NCBI GenBank assembly: GCA_022925895.1
Contig: JAKSYS010000800.1
Coordinates: forward strand, 1 to 24,511
Length of the DNA: 24,511 bases
Reading direction: 5' to 3'
From: Fragilaria crotonensis
Taxonomy: Eukaryota; Bacillariophyta; Fragilariophyceae; Fragilariales; Fragilariaceae
A program made the translations under genes and the position numbers. Within the stretch, counting starts at the first letter, position 1; every line of letters begins with the position of its first letter. Shown here one piece after another: positions 10,212 through 20,729 of this stretch. The notes under the pieces were generated by a model. The model did no database searches. It was given only the letters and a program-made list of their open reading frames with translations, and was not told the DNA's origin.

Positions 10212-13171
10212 ATGTCTACCGACACCACAACGTTCTTGCAAACAAGCCAAGCCGCGGCAAGCCAAGCCGCGGTGACGAAGTCATTACAGGTGGCTTTGGA
10301 CGGCGCATCCAAGGATCTGAAATACTGGAGAGCGGTTATTCCTTTCCTTATCAGGGCATCCCATGCACCAGGCTCTTTACTAAATGTTCCTTCAGATAGT
10401 CATGAGTGCGAGGACATTCTTGAGTATTTGCAACCTATGTACAAAGGTTACAAGATATACTTCAGTGACAAGTACTCTGCATCCATTTCTAGTGGCGGTG
10501 GCTGGAAGGAGCTTCTGAAGGACCTTGCAATTGCAGGAATGCAAGGTGGATTCTACCTAATTGGAAATGGTAGTTACAAGGACAAACATATTGTTGTGTG
10601 CCGAGGAAGCCGCTTGTATCAAGGTACTAAGAGGCAGCAGCTGAGTCCCAGCCAGAAGCCGCAATACAGGAATGAAACTTTGCACTCTGATCGCAACAAT
10701 TCACGTGGAAATGTTGGGAAACTTCTTCCCCGCAAGACTCGCACTACTCGTGCAATAGAGAAAGGTTCTGTCTGTCCATTTCGAATGAATATTGGACTGG
10801 ATTCTTTGGATACTATCTTGCTGGCGGAACCGGAAATTCTCATCATGCATATCACCCGAAGGTATTGAAAGTTGAGTATGCTGTCCCAACGCGACTTATT
10901 GGTGGAGTTGAAAAGGACATCCTAGTTAGCGTTGGTAGCGCAAAGGCTAATGATGGTGTGGGGAGAAGTATTCATTTCTCTCGATGCGGATACGTGATTC
11001 CTAGAAGTCAGGTTAGATACATTAATGGGTTTCGGGTGGGGCCTGCAACAATGATGGTAATTCTGCACTCCGAGACAGTCCTGATCAGAGTCCAATTGAT
11101 GCTTTTACTTCCTTTCGAACCGAAGGTTTTGATCATTGCGTGCTTTACCATCATCTTCCGCATCAAAACGGGGATGTCACGATGGGGAGGAAATTCCTTC
11201 ATCCATGGATCAAGATAATGCGAATCCAACAATAGGAATAATGGTGAATGAGTCATTTGGTGATGACGGTGATCACAATGTTCAGCCTTCTCCACCAACA
11301 TCCATAAAAGTTGTGCTTCCTGATAGTGAGGATTTGGACATGCAGTTATTTGCGAGAACACATCGACACTCACTGTTGGTGGATGACAAGCAAGACCTCA
11401 TGATTGGTTGTGCTTGGACAACACCGAAAAGCGCCTATTCAAAATGTTCGGTGAGGTGCTCCACATCGATTGTACTGCCGATACAAATTACGAGGACAGA
11501 CCGTTCCTCACAATAACTGGGCGGGACTCGAATGGAAAGATGTTCACTGTTATCCGCGCTTTTCTTCCGAATGAACGTGCCTGGGTTTTTCGCTGGTTAT
11601 TTCAGACAGTAATGCCTTCTTTGCTTGGAAGGGAATTCATTGGAAGAGTAAAGGTCATTGTGACAGACGGCGATTCACAAGAAACATCACAGCTTGATAT
11701 TGCAATTGCACTACACTTTCAAAATGTTTGTCGCGTACGATGTGGCTGGCATGTTGTGGACCGTGGTTGGATTCGCTGTTGTCCTGGCGTCAGATCCGTT
11801 TCGAGAGAAAACCAAGCTGCATTTAAAACAAGCATCATTCAAATCAAGGCGTGGCTTTACAGCTGGATGCACTCGACCTGTGAGTCGGAGGAAGAGTACC
11901 GGATTTCAAACGCCCTTCTTGCTGCATATCTGCGTTCACCTTCGTTTCCACTGCTACAGAGCCTGTGGCAGAGCGCATCCGATTGTTCATCCGTGACAAT
12001 GTGGAGCCTCGAAACTTTCCTCTGCTTTTATCGCCGCGCAACATTCGCCACTACGACACATATACCAACTCCACATGAGGGAACCAACAATGGATTGAAA
12101 GCTGGAGCTGCCCTGTCATGCCGCAGCATTCCCTTGATCGATCTGCATCCATACTTAATCATAACGCACAGATAAAGGTTACATCAAGCTCGATACTATC
12201 CGCGAATGCGGTATCGAGCAAGTCGCTCTGGTCGTCTCTACCAACGTCACAGAGATTAACTCACAAAGGCGAGGGTCTTGTAACACAACAGTGGAATCTA
12301 CGCAACAATTACATTTTCAAAGGGTTGCGGAGGAACACTGGTTGGTGAGTGCTAAACGTGACGAAACAGAGTTACATCCGGACTTGTTCCACGTTTTGCA
12401 CGTGTACGAAAAGTTTCCATTTCGGATGACAGGATTCTTGTCTGCTTGCATGCACTTCGAACGTATTGGTATCCCTGTCGCCATCAGATGCACATCCTGA
12501 GCTCCTTCTAATGACTATTTGGGCATAACCCACCATGATGTATGCGTTACTTGGTGGCAGGAGTTCCTTGCGTATGGGTTCAGTAATGACCCCAAGTGCC
12601 ACAACGTATCATCCTTGTACAAACGATTGCTTTTCAATGACATAAGAGGGCCTTCGATACCAACGGAATTGAACTCCACCTATTCAGCCAACCCTTGCTG
12701 ATACGTCGCTTGCAGTGAAACCCACCAAAGAAACATGCCTTAACTACGATGTGTCAACTATAAATCCTGGCATTGAGGCGCCTAATTTCTCCGATGTTGA
12801 ACCGAACGGACTTTTTTGGTGTGAAGAACCAACTTTGACATCAAATGAAGACAACGATGACTTCATTGGCAATCCTTGCAACACACAGCAAGAAACAACT
12901 TTGTACTCAACAAATGAAGACGAAGATGCTGCGCTTGTGTTCCCAGAACTCGTTCCAACAGTTGTTAGGAAGGAAAGTGTTCCATACAGTGTTCTTGTTC
13001 CCTTGCAAAAGATTGGCATCGATTCTTGAGGGAAACTGCACAGTGGAGGAGCTGCAGCAGTACGAGGCAATGTTATCAAATTGCATTAAGAAAAAGCACG
13101 AAATAATGGCACAGCGTGGGTCTGCCAATGGCAGCATGGTCTCTTCGAGTGTTCGCTCCAACAAAAGCTGA
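10212..13171 (+). CDS. MULE transposase with N-terminal zinc-binding region, DDE core and SWIM finger, frame-disrupted
   Basis: Starts at ATG 10212, 255 bp inside the left repeat. The N-terminus carries a 15-bp tandem duplication (SQAA repeat, 10243-10272). Cys and His residues follow in FAR1/WRKY-GCM1-like order (VVCRGSR, CPF, then HHAYH at about 10843-10857), the likely DNA-binding domain. The catalytic core is clear: the first Asp is in HIDCTADTNYEDRPFL (GAT 11468-11470), the second in VIVTDGDSQE (GAC 11666-11668), then a CGWH motif, and Glu in TPHEGTNNGLK (GAG 12077-12079). A SWIM-type finger is near 12440-12484 (ACMHFERIGIP then CRHQMH after a shift). Its first Cys reads as Ser. Around ten frame changes are needed in all (near 10790, 11060, 11420, 12110, 12310 and 12470 among others). 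Its last segments are acidic, then EELQQYEAMLSNCIKKKHE. Confidence 0.9.
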
Positions 13172-13469
13172 AAACTCATGGGACAAAGCACATGTCATTT
13201 GGGTAACGTTGACGAACAAAGCCACCAGCAAAGAAGCTGAAGGATGCGAAAGGGAAAAGTATTAGTGATCGGATCAGTGCATCATTCTTCATTCATGGTA
13301 CTGACATTGGTATCTAATACAACTTCCAATTACATTATTGCCAACGTATCAGCATGTTGGTGACGACACAAACAGCATCAGAATGCATACCTAGTAACCA
13401 CCATACTAACATGAACTAACTTATCGCTTCTCCTTTCAATACTCTTAACCGAACTAATCCTTCTTCCTT
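13172..13469. other. Gap between the two convergent transposon genes
   Basis: Right after the transposase stop, another frame reads LKTHGTKHMSFG and then NVDEQSHQQR, which may be the true last 30 residues of the transposase after one more indel (to about 13270). The rest is AT-richer and should hold the 3' ends of both transcripts. Confidence 0.5.
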
Positions 13470-15022
13470 TCACAAATACAAATTCACTTCCTCGTTCTTG
13501 CACGTTCTTTTGTTGTGGCCCTTCTGACCACATTGTCCACATTTGATTTTGGAATCTTCGTCTAATGCACTCGCTTCGGTGACGAATTCTATTCTCTTTT
13601 GGACGCCCAGCCTGTCGTCCACAGACAATTTCCAATTGGATGCATCGCACCGAAGTCCCCCCTCGAATTCCTTGCCTTTCCATCCGGACGTTTATTCGCC
13701 ACCATGGTGTTGTGCAAGTTAATCTTGTCCAATGCCCCACTCAGCGCGGCCTTGGTTGCACAATCAGGGGATGACAGGACGTTCCTGATCAGAATCAACG
13801 TCTTCCGGCTTTTCAGGCGGCACGAGTATGCAAGCTCAACAATGAAGTCCACAACCGGGGTGACGGTTGGGTCCACAACACAGCATGTTGCCGGAATACG
13901 AAAGTGGTGACATCCCTTAGCATAATGCCCACCCCCATCGCGTGCGGCGTTGGATTCCGCGAGGCGTACGTTGAAAATATACGCCCGATCAGCAGGCGAC
14001 CAATCGGAATGGTGGCCATCAAACACGTCGGGAGGCATTGCTGGACCATCAGCATCACTCAGCTGTCTCCCGGAACGGATCAGCCTCGTGGGCAGGAGCC
14101 GACACCTATGTTAAGGGACACCCTCCATGCCGAAATGTTCCCGCCACTGGCATCATGCAAGCACCTCACATACCCTCCATCCCCAAATTTGCCATCCTCA
14201 TCAATCGTAACCAACTCATGTCGGGGATTAAGTGATTTCCGCCTGTCCGGCAGTTATGTCTTGGCGCCTCTCCCTAGCACAATAAAAATGCCCACAGACG
14301 GGATGACGGCAATCACAGTTCGAACTCCCATCCGCCTTGGTGTCGAGACGATGCACATCGCGGCTCCGAACGGGGACCACGGCTCCACCCCTAACGGCGG
14401 AAGCAAGATCGACGGGCGTCAATGCTCGATTCAAGACGACATCCATCAGAATGAATTCTTGCTGAAACGAGCTTACAGAGCCGGATGGACGGAAGACATC
14501 GTCCTCACGAAGGATTCCAATTGCTGTATTTGGAAACGCGGATAGCCACCACCCGATAATCCCAACACCTCTTGCAGCCCATCCGCAATCCACCGAATGG
14601 GAGTGTAGCAAATCGTGGGCTCGACATGTTTCGCACTTTCGGCTTCGTTTTTAACGCATGTCGAGAAGAACTCATCGAAACCCCTCAAGTCCCCGGCAAC
14701 ACTTCAGAAGGACATCCAGCACTTGTAACTGTGAGGGGACGCGTTCCGAACGGACCGAATTTCGGTTTCCTACCCTTCCGACCTCTCCGATGTTTTCCGG
14801 CATGATGATGCGATTGCACAGGGTTAACAGCAGGGACAGGAACGCCAACATTTGCTGCCTGCCCGGAAGCCACAACCCTAGTAGGCGTGCGAGATTAAGA
14901 ATGGAGGAGCGACATGGATTCGTCAGCACCCTCGTGGCCAATACGTCGTTTGCGGCATTCCTCGGGAACAATCCCGCAACAACACCACTTACAACATGAT
15001 CATCGACAGCGCTATCCGTCAT
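13470..15022 (-). CDS. Second transposon protein, about 515 aa, with C-terminal CCHC zinc knuckle (function unknown), frame-disrupted
   Basis: I do not recognise the protein. The best start is ATG 15020-15022 (MTDSAVDDHVV), inside a frame that runs on through LFPRNAANDVLATRVLT. Protein-like sequence continues leftwards through frame changes: TICYTPIRWIADGLQEVLG, then FNCD/CRHPVCGHFYC (Cys/His-rich), then VTIDEDGKFGDGGYVRC, then PPDVFDGHHSDWSPADRA, and finally KCGQCGQKGHNKRTC. This last motif is a C-x2-C-x4-H-x4-C zinc knuckle (13500-13541), typical of nucleic-acid-binding proteins and of plant MULE transposases. The stop is at 13470-13472. Its position, convergent with the transposase inside the same repeats, suggests an accessory transposition protein like MudrB by layout, not by recognised homology. 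An uninterrupted opposite-strand frame (13904-14545) is the alternative reading. Confidence 0.6.
13500..13541 (-). other. CCHC zinc knuckle of the second transposon protein
   Basis: Encodes CGQCGQKGHNKRTC, a perfect C-x2-C-x4-H-x4-C spacing with the usual Gly before His. It lies within 10 residues of the predicted stop. Confidence 0.85.
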
Positions 15023-15060
15023 CACAAAAGATGAGGCTGCGCTACCGGTTCGCGGAAAAC

Positions 15061-15527
15061 GAACAATCCCTGGCAACCCACTCCGCAGTTGTGGCAGAGC
15101 GTGATCGATCGGGAAAGCAAGCTGTCACGTCCAAGGGTGCTGCCGGTTCACAAAACAGCAATCCCTGACGACCCACTCCACAGTTATGGCAGAGCGTGAT
15201 CGATCAGGAAAGCAAGCTGTCACGTCCAAGGGTGCCGCCGGTTCGTACGAAAAACAAGCAATCCTGACGACCCACTCCACAGTTGTGGCAGAGCGTGATC
15301 GATCGGGAAAGCAAGCTGTCACGTCCAAGGTGCCGCCGGTCTGTACGAAAAACAAGCAATCCCTGACGACCCACTCCACAGTTGCTGGCAGAGCGTGATC
15401 GATCGGGAAAGCAAGCTGTCACGCCCGTGCTGCCGGTTTGTACGAAAACAAGCAACTTGACGACCCACTCCACAGTTGTGGCAGAGCGTGATCGATCGGG
15501 AAAGCAAGCTGTCACGTCCAAGGTGCT
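15061..15527. repeat. Tandem array, five units of about 94-100 bp, near the right end of the MULE
   Basis: Units can be phased on ACCCACTCC at about 15077, 15171, 15269, 15369 and 15463. Each carries AGAGCGTGATCGATC(A/G)GGAAAGC and GCTGTCACG, followed by a more variable GCCGGT...AACAAGCAATC part. On the minus strand the units read as a repeated peptide (EWVVRDC...FPDRSRSAT), because the period is near 99 bp. The sequence just upstream of the second gene's ATG is a degenerate further unit, so the array seems to have grown out of that gene's 5' part. Small length differences between units break the frame. Confidence 0.9.
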
Positions 15528-15857
15528 ACAGGCGGCAGATCCTTCAATTGCTTGTACAGAAACGACGAGGAGGGTGCTTGTTTGGTGGGTCACGACAAAG
15601 GATGATCAACAGCAGAAGCAATAACAATGAGGTATCGTAGTGTTTCAGGCAAAATGAAATGAAATGAATGTCAGATCAGCAATGCAAAATCTCACGAAAT
15701 AGATGTATCGATATACAGATATACACATCGTGATACATGTATTGAGTTGGATGGGGAACAATGCCGATTTGGCTGGCGCGCAATGCCGGTTTGAATGTTA
15801 CACATACAAATTTTTTGATTTTTGTTTTCGACGGATGAGCAAGATTCCTATGATGTC

Positions 15858-15895
15858 ACGATGACGAAAAATAGGTGACAGTTAATCGGATCCGT
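15858..15895 (-). repeat. Right terminal inverted repeat of the MULE (38 bp)
   Basis: Exact reverse complement of 9920-9957. The outer end is at 15895. The 330 bp between the tandem array and this repeat hold no gene; they are AT-rich with short direct repeats (GATACA/ATATACA) at about 15700-15740. Confidence 0.95.
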
Positions 15896-16739
15896 CATAT
15901 GATAGTCGAGAAGGCAAAACGTGACAACAAAACTGGCAGACCGAATAGATGATTTTTTCAAGCACAAACACATACTCCGAGTATCTCAAATGCATTTTAT
16001 GTGTCGAAAAACATCGAGTTATGATGAAAACACTGCACGAGCTGTTCTACGGTAGCACTAGTACCGGGGATTGGGCATACTACAGTACCATGCATCCTCA
16101 GTGCACAGTGCTCAGTATCCTACAACAGCAACTACTACGTCACGTACTACCGTAGAGAGTCGTACAGTAGCAGGTATACTATAAACTACTAAGTACCGGT
16201 ACTCCGGAGTACTCTACTACCGGTAGTCGTGGTACGAATTGCGAATATAGACAATACGCAATATACATGAGACGTATGCGTAGACTGCCGGCTGCCGGGG
16301 GAGTTCCACATTTTCAACTCAATTTCAATCGTACACTTTGGTTCGGAGACATGCACGCAAACGAGTACCGCATGCGCAGTCGATGTTCTGTAGAGGAGTG
16401 CGTTCTATCATCAATCATCAATGATCAAGTCCTACTAGTAGAGACATTGTACTCCTCTCTAACTACCGGTAGTAACATTGTAGTCATTGTGCTGGCTGAC
16501 CATTCTGTTGCGTTGATTGATTAACGATAGACGTCCCTTGTGGTTGACGTGTAATCAGTCAGACAAGTTGGCTCTCAGAGACGGTTGACGCGCCAACATA
16601 AAGCAATCAATCCGGAGCTTTGCAAATCGCAGAGTGCTGAGTGGTTGATACGCGGTCTAGCCTGAGCCTCTACTTAAGGTTCAAAATTGTGCGATTGTGA
16701 CACTACCTACTCGGAGTCTTGCCACCTTGTTCTGCCATC
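15896..16739. other. Intergenic region with GTAC palindromes, upstream of GGT
   Basis: No gene seen. It includes nested palindromes GTACCGGTAC (16193-16202) and GTACTCCGGAGTAC (16199-16212) and many CTAC/GTAG motifs to about 16480. The last 200 bp before the GGT start lack them and should contain its promoter. Confidence 0.7.
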
Positions 16740-19209
16740 ATGAGTCCTCGAGGTCAAGATGGTTATTCCCAGGTGCCTTCGCCACCCGGTGCTGTAAATA
16801 TATATGCTGAGGCATCACAACTGTTGGATCCTTCTGAAGGCGAAAACAACAACGAAAACTGCAATGACAATAGCCACAGCAACGTGAAAAGGTTCGATGG
16901 GAATCGACATGCAGTAGTTTGCGCCGGCTTCTGTGTCCTTACGCTCGTGGTACTACTGCTGGTAATTCTTACAGATGGCTCGCCATTTCAGTACATCTCT
17001 CATCTGTTTCGCCCTGATTCGTCGACCGGAACAGGAACCTGTGGTTTGAGTTCGGATCTTGATGCCGTCTTGAAGCTCAAACCAAAGTCAACGTGTAAGC
17101 AAAACTGGACTTTTCGACCAATGGAAATACCAATGTCTGACAACATTTGTATCTCTATGATGTTTCGCAGTGGAGGGATTGAAACAAGGAGCGGTCGCAT
17201 CAGACCATCCAGTCTGTTCGGACATTGGAAAATCCATGTTGGAGTTTCATGGAGGCAATGCTGTTGATGCCGCAGTTGCAACCGCTCTTTGTTTGGGAGT
17301 TGCCAATCCAGCATCTAGCGGAATTGGCGGAGGTATGTTCATGGTCATTCATGCCGATCGGAAGCATCATGAGAAGCGATGGAACATGGCTGCTACTGCG
17401 CATGATGTGACTAGTGTAAATGGCTCAAATGCTTCCATCCAGCGACCAGATTTTGTGGATGCTCGAAATGCTAGTTCCCCCGGTTACGCGGATGATGAGA
17501 AGATAGCTGAAGTTATTGACGCCCGCGAAGTGGCCCCGGATGGAGCCTTTCGTGACATGTATTTGCAACCTAATGTTCCTCCCACTGCATCGGTCAAGGG
17601 TGGTCTGGCCGTGGCCGTCTTGGGAGAATTGCGGGGTTTAGAATTGGCGCATGCCAGACATGGATCGCTGGACTGGTCTGTGGTGGTGGAACCCGCGCTT
17701 CGATTGGCACGAGACGGCGTGATTGTTACCAACCATTTGTCAATTGATATTGCAAATCAAAAGAATAACATCGTCAAGTACGGATTGACTGGACTTGGTA
17801 AACTTTTAACTCGAGATGGACTGAGCCAAACAATGCTGAAGGAAGGGGATCTTCTCAAGAACCCAACTCTGGCGAAGACGTTGGAGGCTGTCATGGAGGA
17901 AGGTGCCGATGCAATCTACAAGGGAGAACGAGCCAGGAATCTTGCTGCAGATATACAGGCGGCTGGCGGAATCGTCACAGAAGAAGATCTGAACCGATAT
18001 AAAGCAACCCCAGGTCTCCGCTGATTTCAGAAGCGAGCGGTTTCTATTAGCGTCCCACCACCCAGTTCAGGTGGTGCAACTATCATTGAATTTTGCGTTT
18101 CTTGTCCGGATTTTCTTCGCCCATGGCCTCCTTGGCAGACACGCTGTCGATTCATCGTCTAGTTGAAGGCATGAGACACGCATTTGCTATTCGCATGTCG
18201 CTGAGCGATCCTGACTTCTCAACCAATGTTACGCTGGATGCCACCAAGGACTTAGTAAGCGGCAGCTACATGGAAGAGTTGAGAATTTCCTATCGAGATA
18301 ATGAAACTGCGAACTTGTCTGCTTTTGGCGGTCCTAAGTGGGCTCAACTCAAAGATGGCGAAGGGGCTGTTGACGCAAACGATGCACACGAAGGGGACCG
18401 CTCGCGACGACTACGATATCAGAAAAGGCACCTTTATCGTACTTTTGGGTACTTGGAGGACCACGGAACGACCCACCTATCTGTTGTTGATTCTCAAGGG
18501 AACGCAGTATCTTTGACAAGTACAATCAATACTTATTTTGGATCTGGAATAGTAAGCCAGTCAACTGGGATTGTTTTAAACAATCAAATGGACGGTACGT
18601 GCTTTGTAATCTCTCCCGATACCTCATTCCGAAAAAATCTGATTCGCCTGCCTTCCAATCCCAAAGATTTCGGCACACCTGGACAAATCAATTACTTTGG
18701 GCTGAAACCCTCCGAAGCAAATTTTATTGAGCCACGAAAGAAACCTCTATCATCGATGGCGCCAATGCTGGTTTTCAAGAAGAGCGAAGGCGAAGGGAAT
18801 GTCTCACTTGGAAAGCTGTTTCTGGCAATCGGCGCTAGTGGTGGCCCAAAAATCATCACGTCTGTTGTACAAGTGTTTATCAATCATGCACTGTTAGGTA
18901 TGTCACTCTTTGATGCCATGTCACATCCACGTGTCCATGACCAGTTACTGTACCATGGATCGGATGTCACTTGTTTCGAAAGTGTTGACCTGGACAATGC
19001 CGGCCCGCACATTGAAGTCTCCAACCGCACGAAGAAGCCTTGATCAACAGAGATCACCAGCTGCTCAGCATCGACTATACTGGTGTGGTGCAGGCTGTTT
19101 CAGTGGATTTAGAGACGGCTTCCATGTCGCAGTGTCAGACATTCGCAAGGCTGGTGTTCTGCGGGATACTGAATGTCGAAAGGGTGACGACCTAATTGGT
19201 CGACAGTAA
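16740..19209 (+). CDS. GGT: Gamma-glutamyltranspeptidase, membrane-anchored, one intron, frame-disrupted
   Basis: Cleaves the gamma-glutamyl bond of glutathione and transfers the glutamyl group. ATG 16740 begins a cytosolic N-terminus of about 58 residues. A membrane anchor follows (VVCAGFCVLTLVVLLLVIL), so the enzyme domain faces outside or the lumen. Exon 1 ends at 17094 and exon 2 starts at 17171. The family signatures are present: GGNAVDAAVATALCLGV, GIGGGMFM, PPPSSGGAT, the autocleavage site HG|TTHLSVVD with nucleophile Thr at 18468-18470, NTYFGSGI, LNNQMD, GASGGP and, near the end, SDIRKAG. Frame changes are needed near 18015, 18040, 18088, 19033 and 19127, and each restores the next signature. 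The last stop is at 19207-19209. It converges on the fibrillin gene with only 22 bp between stops. Confidence 0.94.
17095..17170 (+). other. Spliceosomal intron (76 bp) in GGT
   Basis: Begins GTAAGC and ends TTTCGCAG. It splits a Leu codon T|TG and joins the membrane-anchor exon to LEGLKQGAVASD, the start of the conserved enzyme domain. Unspliced, the first frame runs on to a stop near 17267. Confidence 0.88.
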
Positions 19210-19231
19210 GATTAATTATGTAAATATTCAA

Positions 19232-20025
19232 CTACACTTCTGGCTGTTCCTTCAATAAAACAAATGTGGTTCCCTTATTTCCTCTAGAAATCCGCATGCG
19301 ATCCGACAAGTAAGTGACATCAATCCACCCCTTGACCCAATCGCGAAACAGTGGCAGTCGAAACGGAACGGGGTATGGAATCTTCAAGTCTCCAAACTGA
19401 AAATTGCCCTCATCAAAAACAAAGTCAACCCGCGAATCAGGTCGATTCGGATCCGGCGCGGCCTCGTCTCCCACCAGGGATACACCTAGAATGTTGAGCC
19501 CCAAGACTTTCCCCGTGGACTTGCGATCGGTGAGTTCCGCCAAAGGATACGCCGGCGTTGACGCCAAGGCGTCGACCCTAAGTTCAGCCGTATCACTGAA
19601 TTTGACTACTTGACTCACGATGAGAACTTCGTCGCTTGTATTCTCATTTCTTAACGAAATATCTTGATAAATGGCAAATTTGGATGCATCCACGGCCTTG
19701 CGTTGAATGGGGGAGGCTGTTGCGGCGTTGGAAGTGTGCAGCAACCGCCAACGACCATAAATCTGGGGAGCAATAGATGGGCGTGGGAGTGTCTTGTCGC
19801 TGCGTTCCAATTGAGCAATGATACTATCGATCTCCTCGGATGTGGAGAGACGTTCAGTTTGTGAAATGGCATCCAAAAGTTGATTCTCAAGGTCGGTATC
19901 TCCAAATGTTTTCGGCACGAGCTGCTTGGACAGTCAAAGCCTTGAAAGTTTGGTATGAGATTCTGAAATCCCGTGGCGCATTCGGCAAACGCGATGGATA
20001 CGAGAATGCAGCGGAGGGCTATCAT
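19232..20025 (-). CDS. Plastid lipid-associated protein (PAP/fibrillin family), frame-disrupted once
   Basis: Fibrillins bind lipids in plastids (plastoglobules, thylakoids). ATG 20023-20025 starts a hydrophobic signal (MIALRCILVSIAFAECATG) followed by F-Q-N, fitting the diatom two-part plastid presequence with Phe at the cleavage site. The mature domain begins near TFGDTDLENQLLDAI, contains YGRWRLLHTS, and ends with the family's C-terminal signature (DVTYLSDRMRISRG then NKGTTFVLL). The stop is at 19232-19234. The presequence and domain are in different frames, with the shift near 19930. The total is about 264 residues, a normal size for the family. The GTG at 19918 is not the real start. Confidence 0.87.
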
Positions 20026-20729
20026 GGCCTAGGTCGTTTATTCGTTTGACAAGTACTACAAGTAAATGTTTGGTGATGTGTTGCCAGCTCGTAGGGCACG
20101 ACAGCACGACAGCACGACACGCCAGACGCCAGGTATTATACATTTCGTGTTCGGTATTTGGGGTACACGCACATGTGGATTCGATGATGCAAGATGCAAT
20201 ATGCATGTGTCCACTTCGGTTTCGTGAAATGACGTCACTTACTACTTATGGAAGGTACCAGGTAAACATCAACGGAAACCTGCCGTGACGGAATCTTTGC
20301 ACACACTTACAGCCTTTTATAGCAATGCAGGGCTCCTCGAGGACCACTGTTGCCATTTTGAAGATGGATGACATCCCTATCATACTGCGGAATGAATCAA
20401 CAACATAGCTTTTCAGAGAGCTGTAGTACAAGTTCTCTACTGCATTTACGACTAGTATGTGTACTATTACTTCTTAGAGGCAGCTTGGACGCTGGATCTC
20501 AACATGGAGACGAGCATTTGTTTCACATGAAGCCATGGTTGAGAGCACCAGGATGGCATGGGATTTGATAATGTTGGAAATTGCAGCTAAGGACAGGTAT
20601 GAGCAATCCATCAGAAGCATCTTTACACAGTTAAGACGAGCACAAACTTTCCTTACATCCCATCAGAGACCCAAGTAGAAGCGCGGTACAACCTGCTCGC
20701 CCTCGGTTATCTTCAACACGTATTCTACA
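20026..20729. other. Intergenic, with a short tandem repeat
   Basis: Contains three copies of GCACGACA at 20096-20118 and scattered GTAC motifs (20050, 20254, 20426). No gene seen. It should hold the fibrillin promoter and the 3' UTR of the next minus-strand gene. Confidence 0.6.

Larger units (their letters stand above)
9920..15895. mobile_element. Mutator-like (MULE) DNA transposon, 5,976 bp, with two convergent genes
   Basis: Bounded by 38-bp inverted repeats that match at every base (9920-9957 and 15858-15895), with outer ends ACGGATCCG / CGGATCCGT. Inside, a MULE transposase is read rightwards from 10212. A second protein ending in a zinc knuckle is read leftwards from about 15022 to 13470, so the two genes converge with about 200-300 bp between them. 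A tandem array (15061-15527) lies near the right end. No convincing 9-11 bp target-site duplication is seen: the left flank reads CGGTTACAT and the right flank CATATGATA. The family assignment rests on the transposase. Whether the element is active cannot be judged because the frames are interrupted. Confidence 0.9.

Noticed and set aside
13904..14545. Uninterrupted plus-strand open frame of 213 codons inside the transposon
   Set aside because: The opposite strand reads as better protein (VTIDEDGKFGDGGYVRC, zinc knuckle further on) and is consistent over 1.5 kb, so this looks like a shadow frame. It remains the main alternative.
15061..15527. CRISPR-like regular repeats
   Set aside because: Whole units repeat without unique spacers; it is a tandem array in a eukaryotic transposon.
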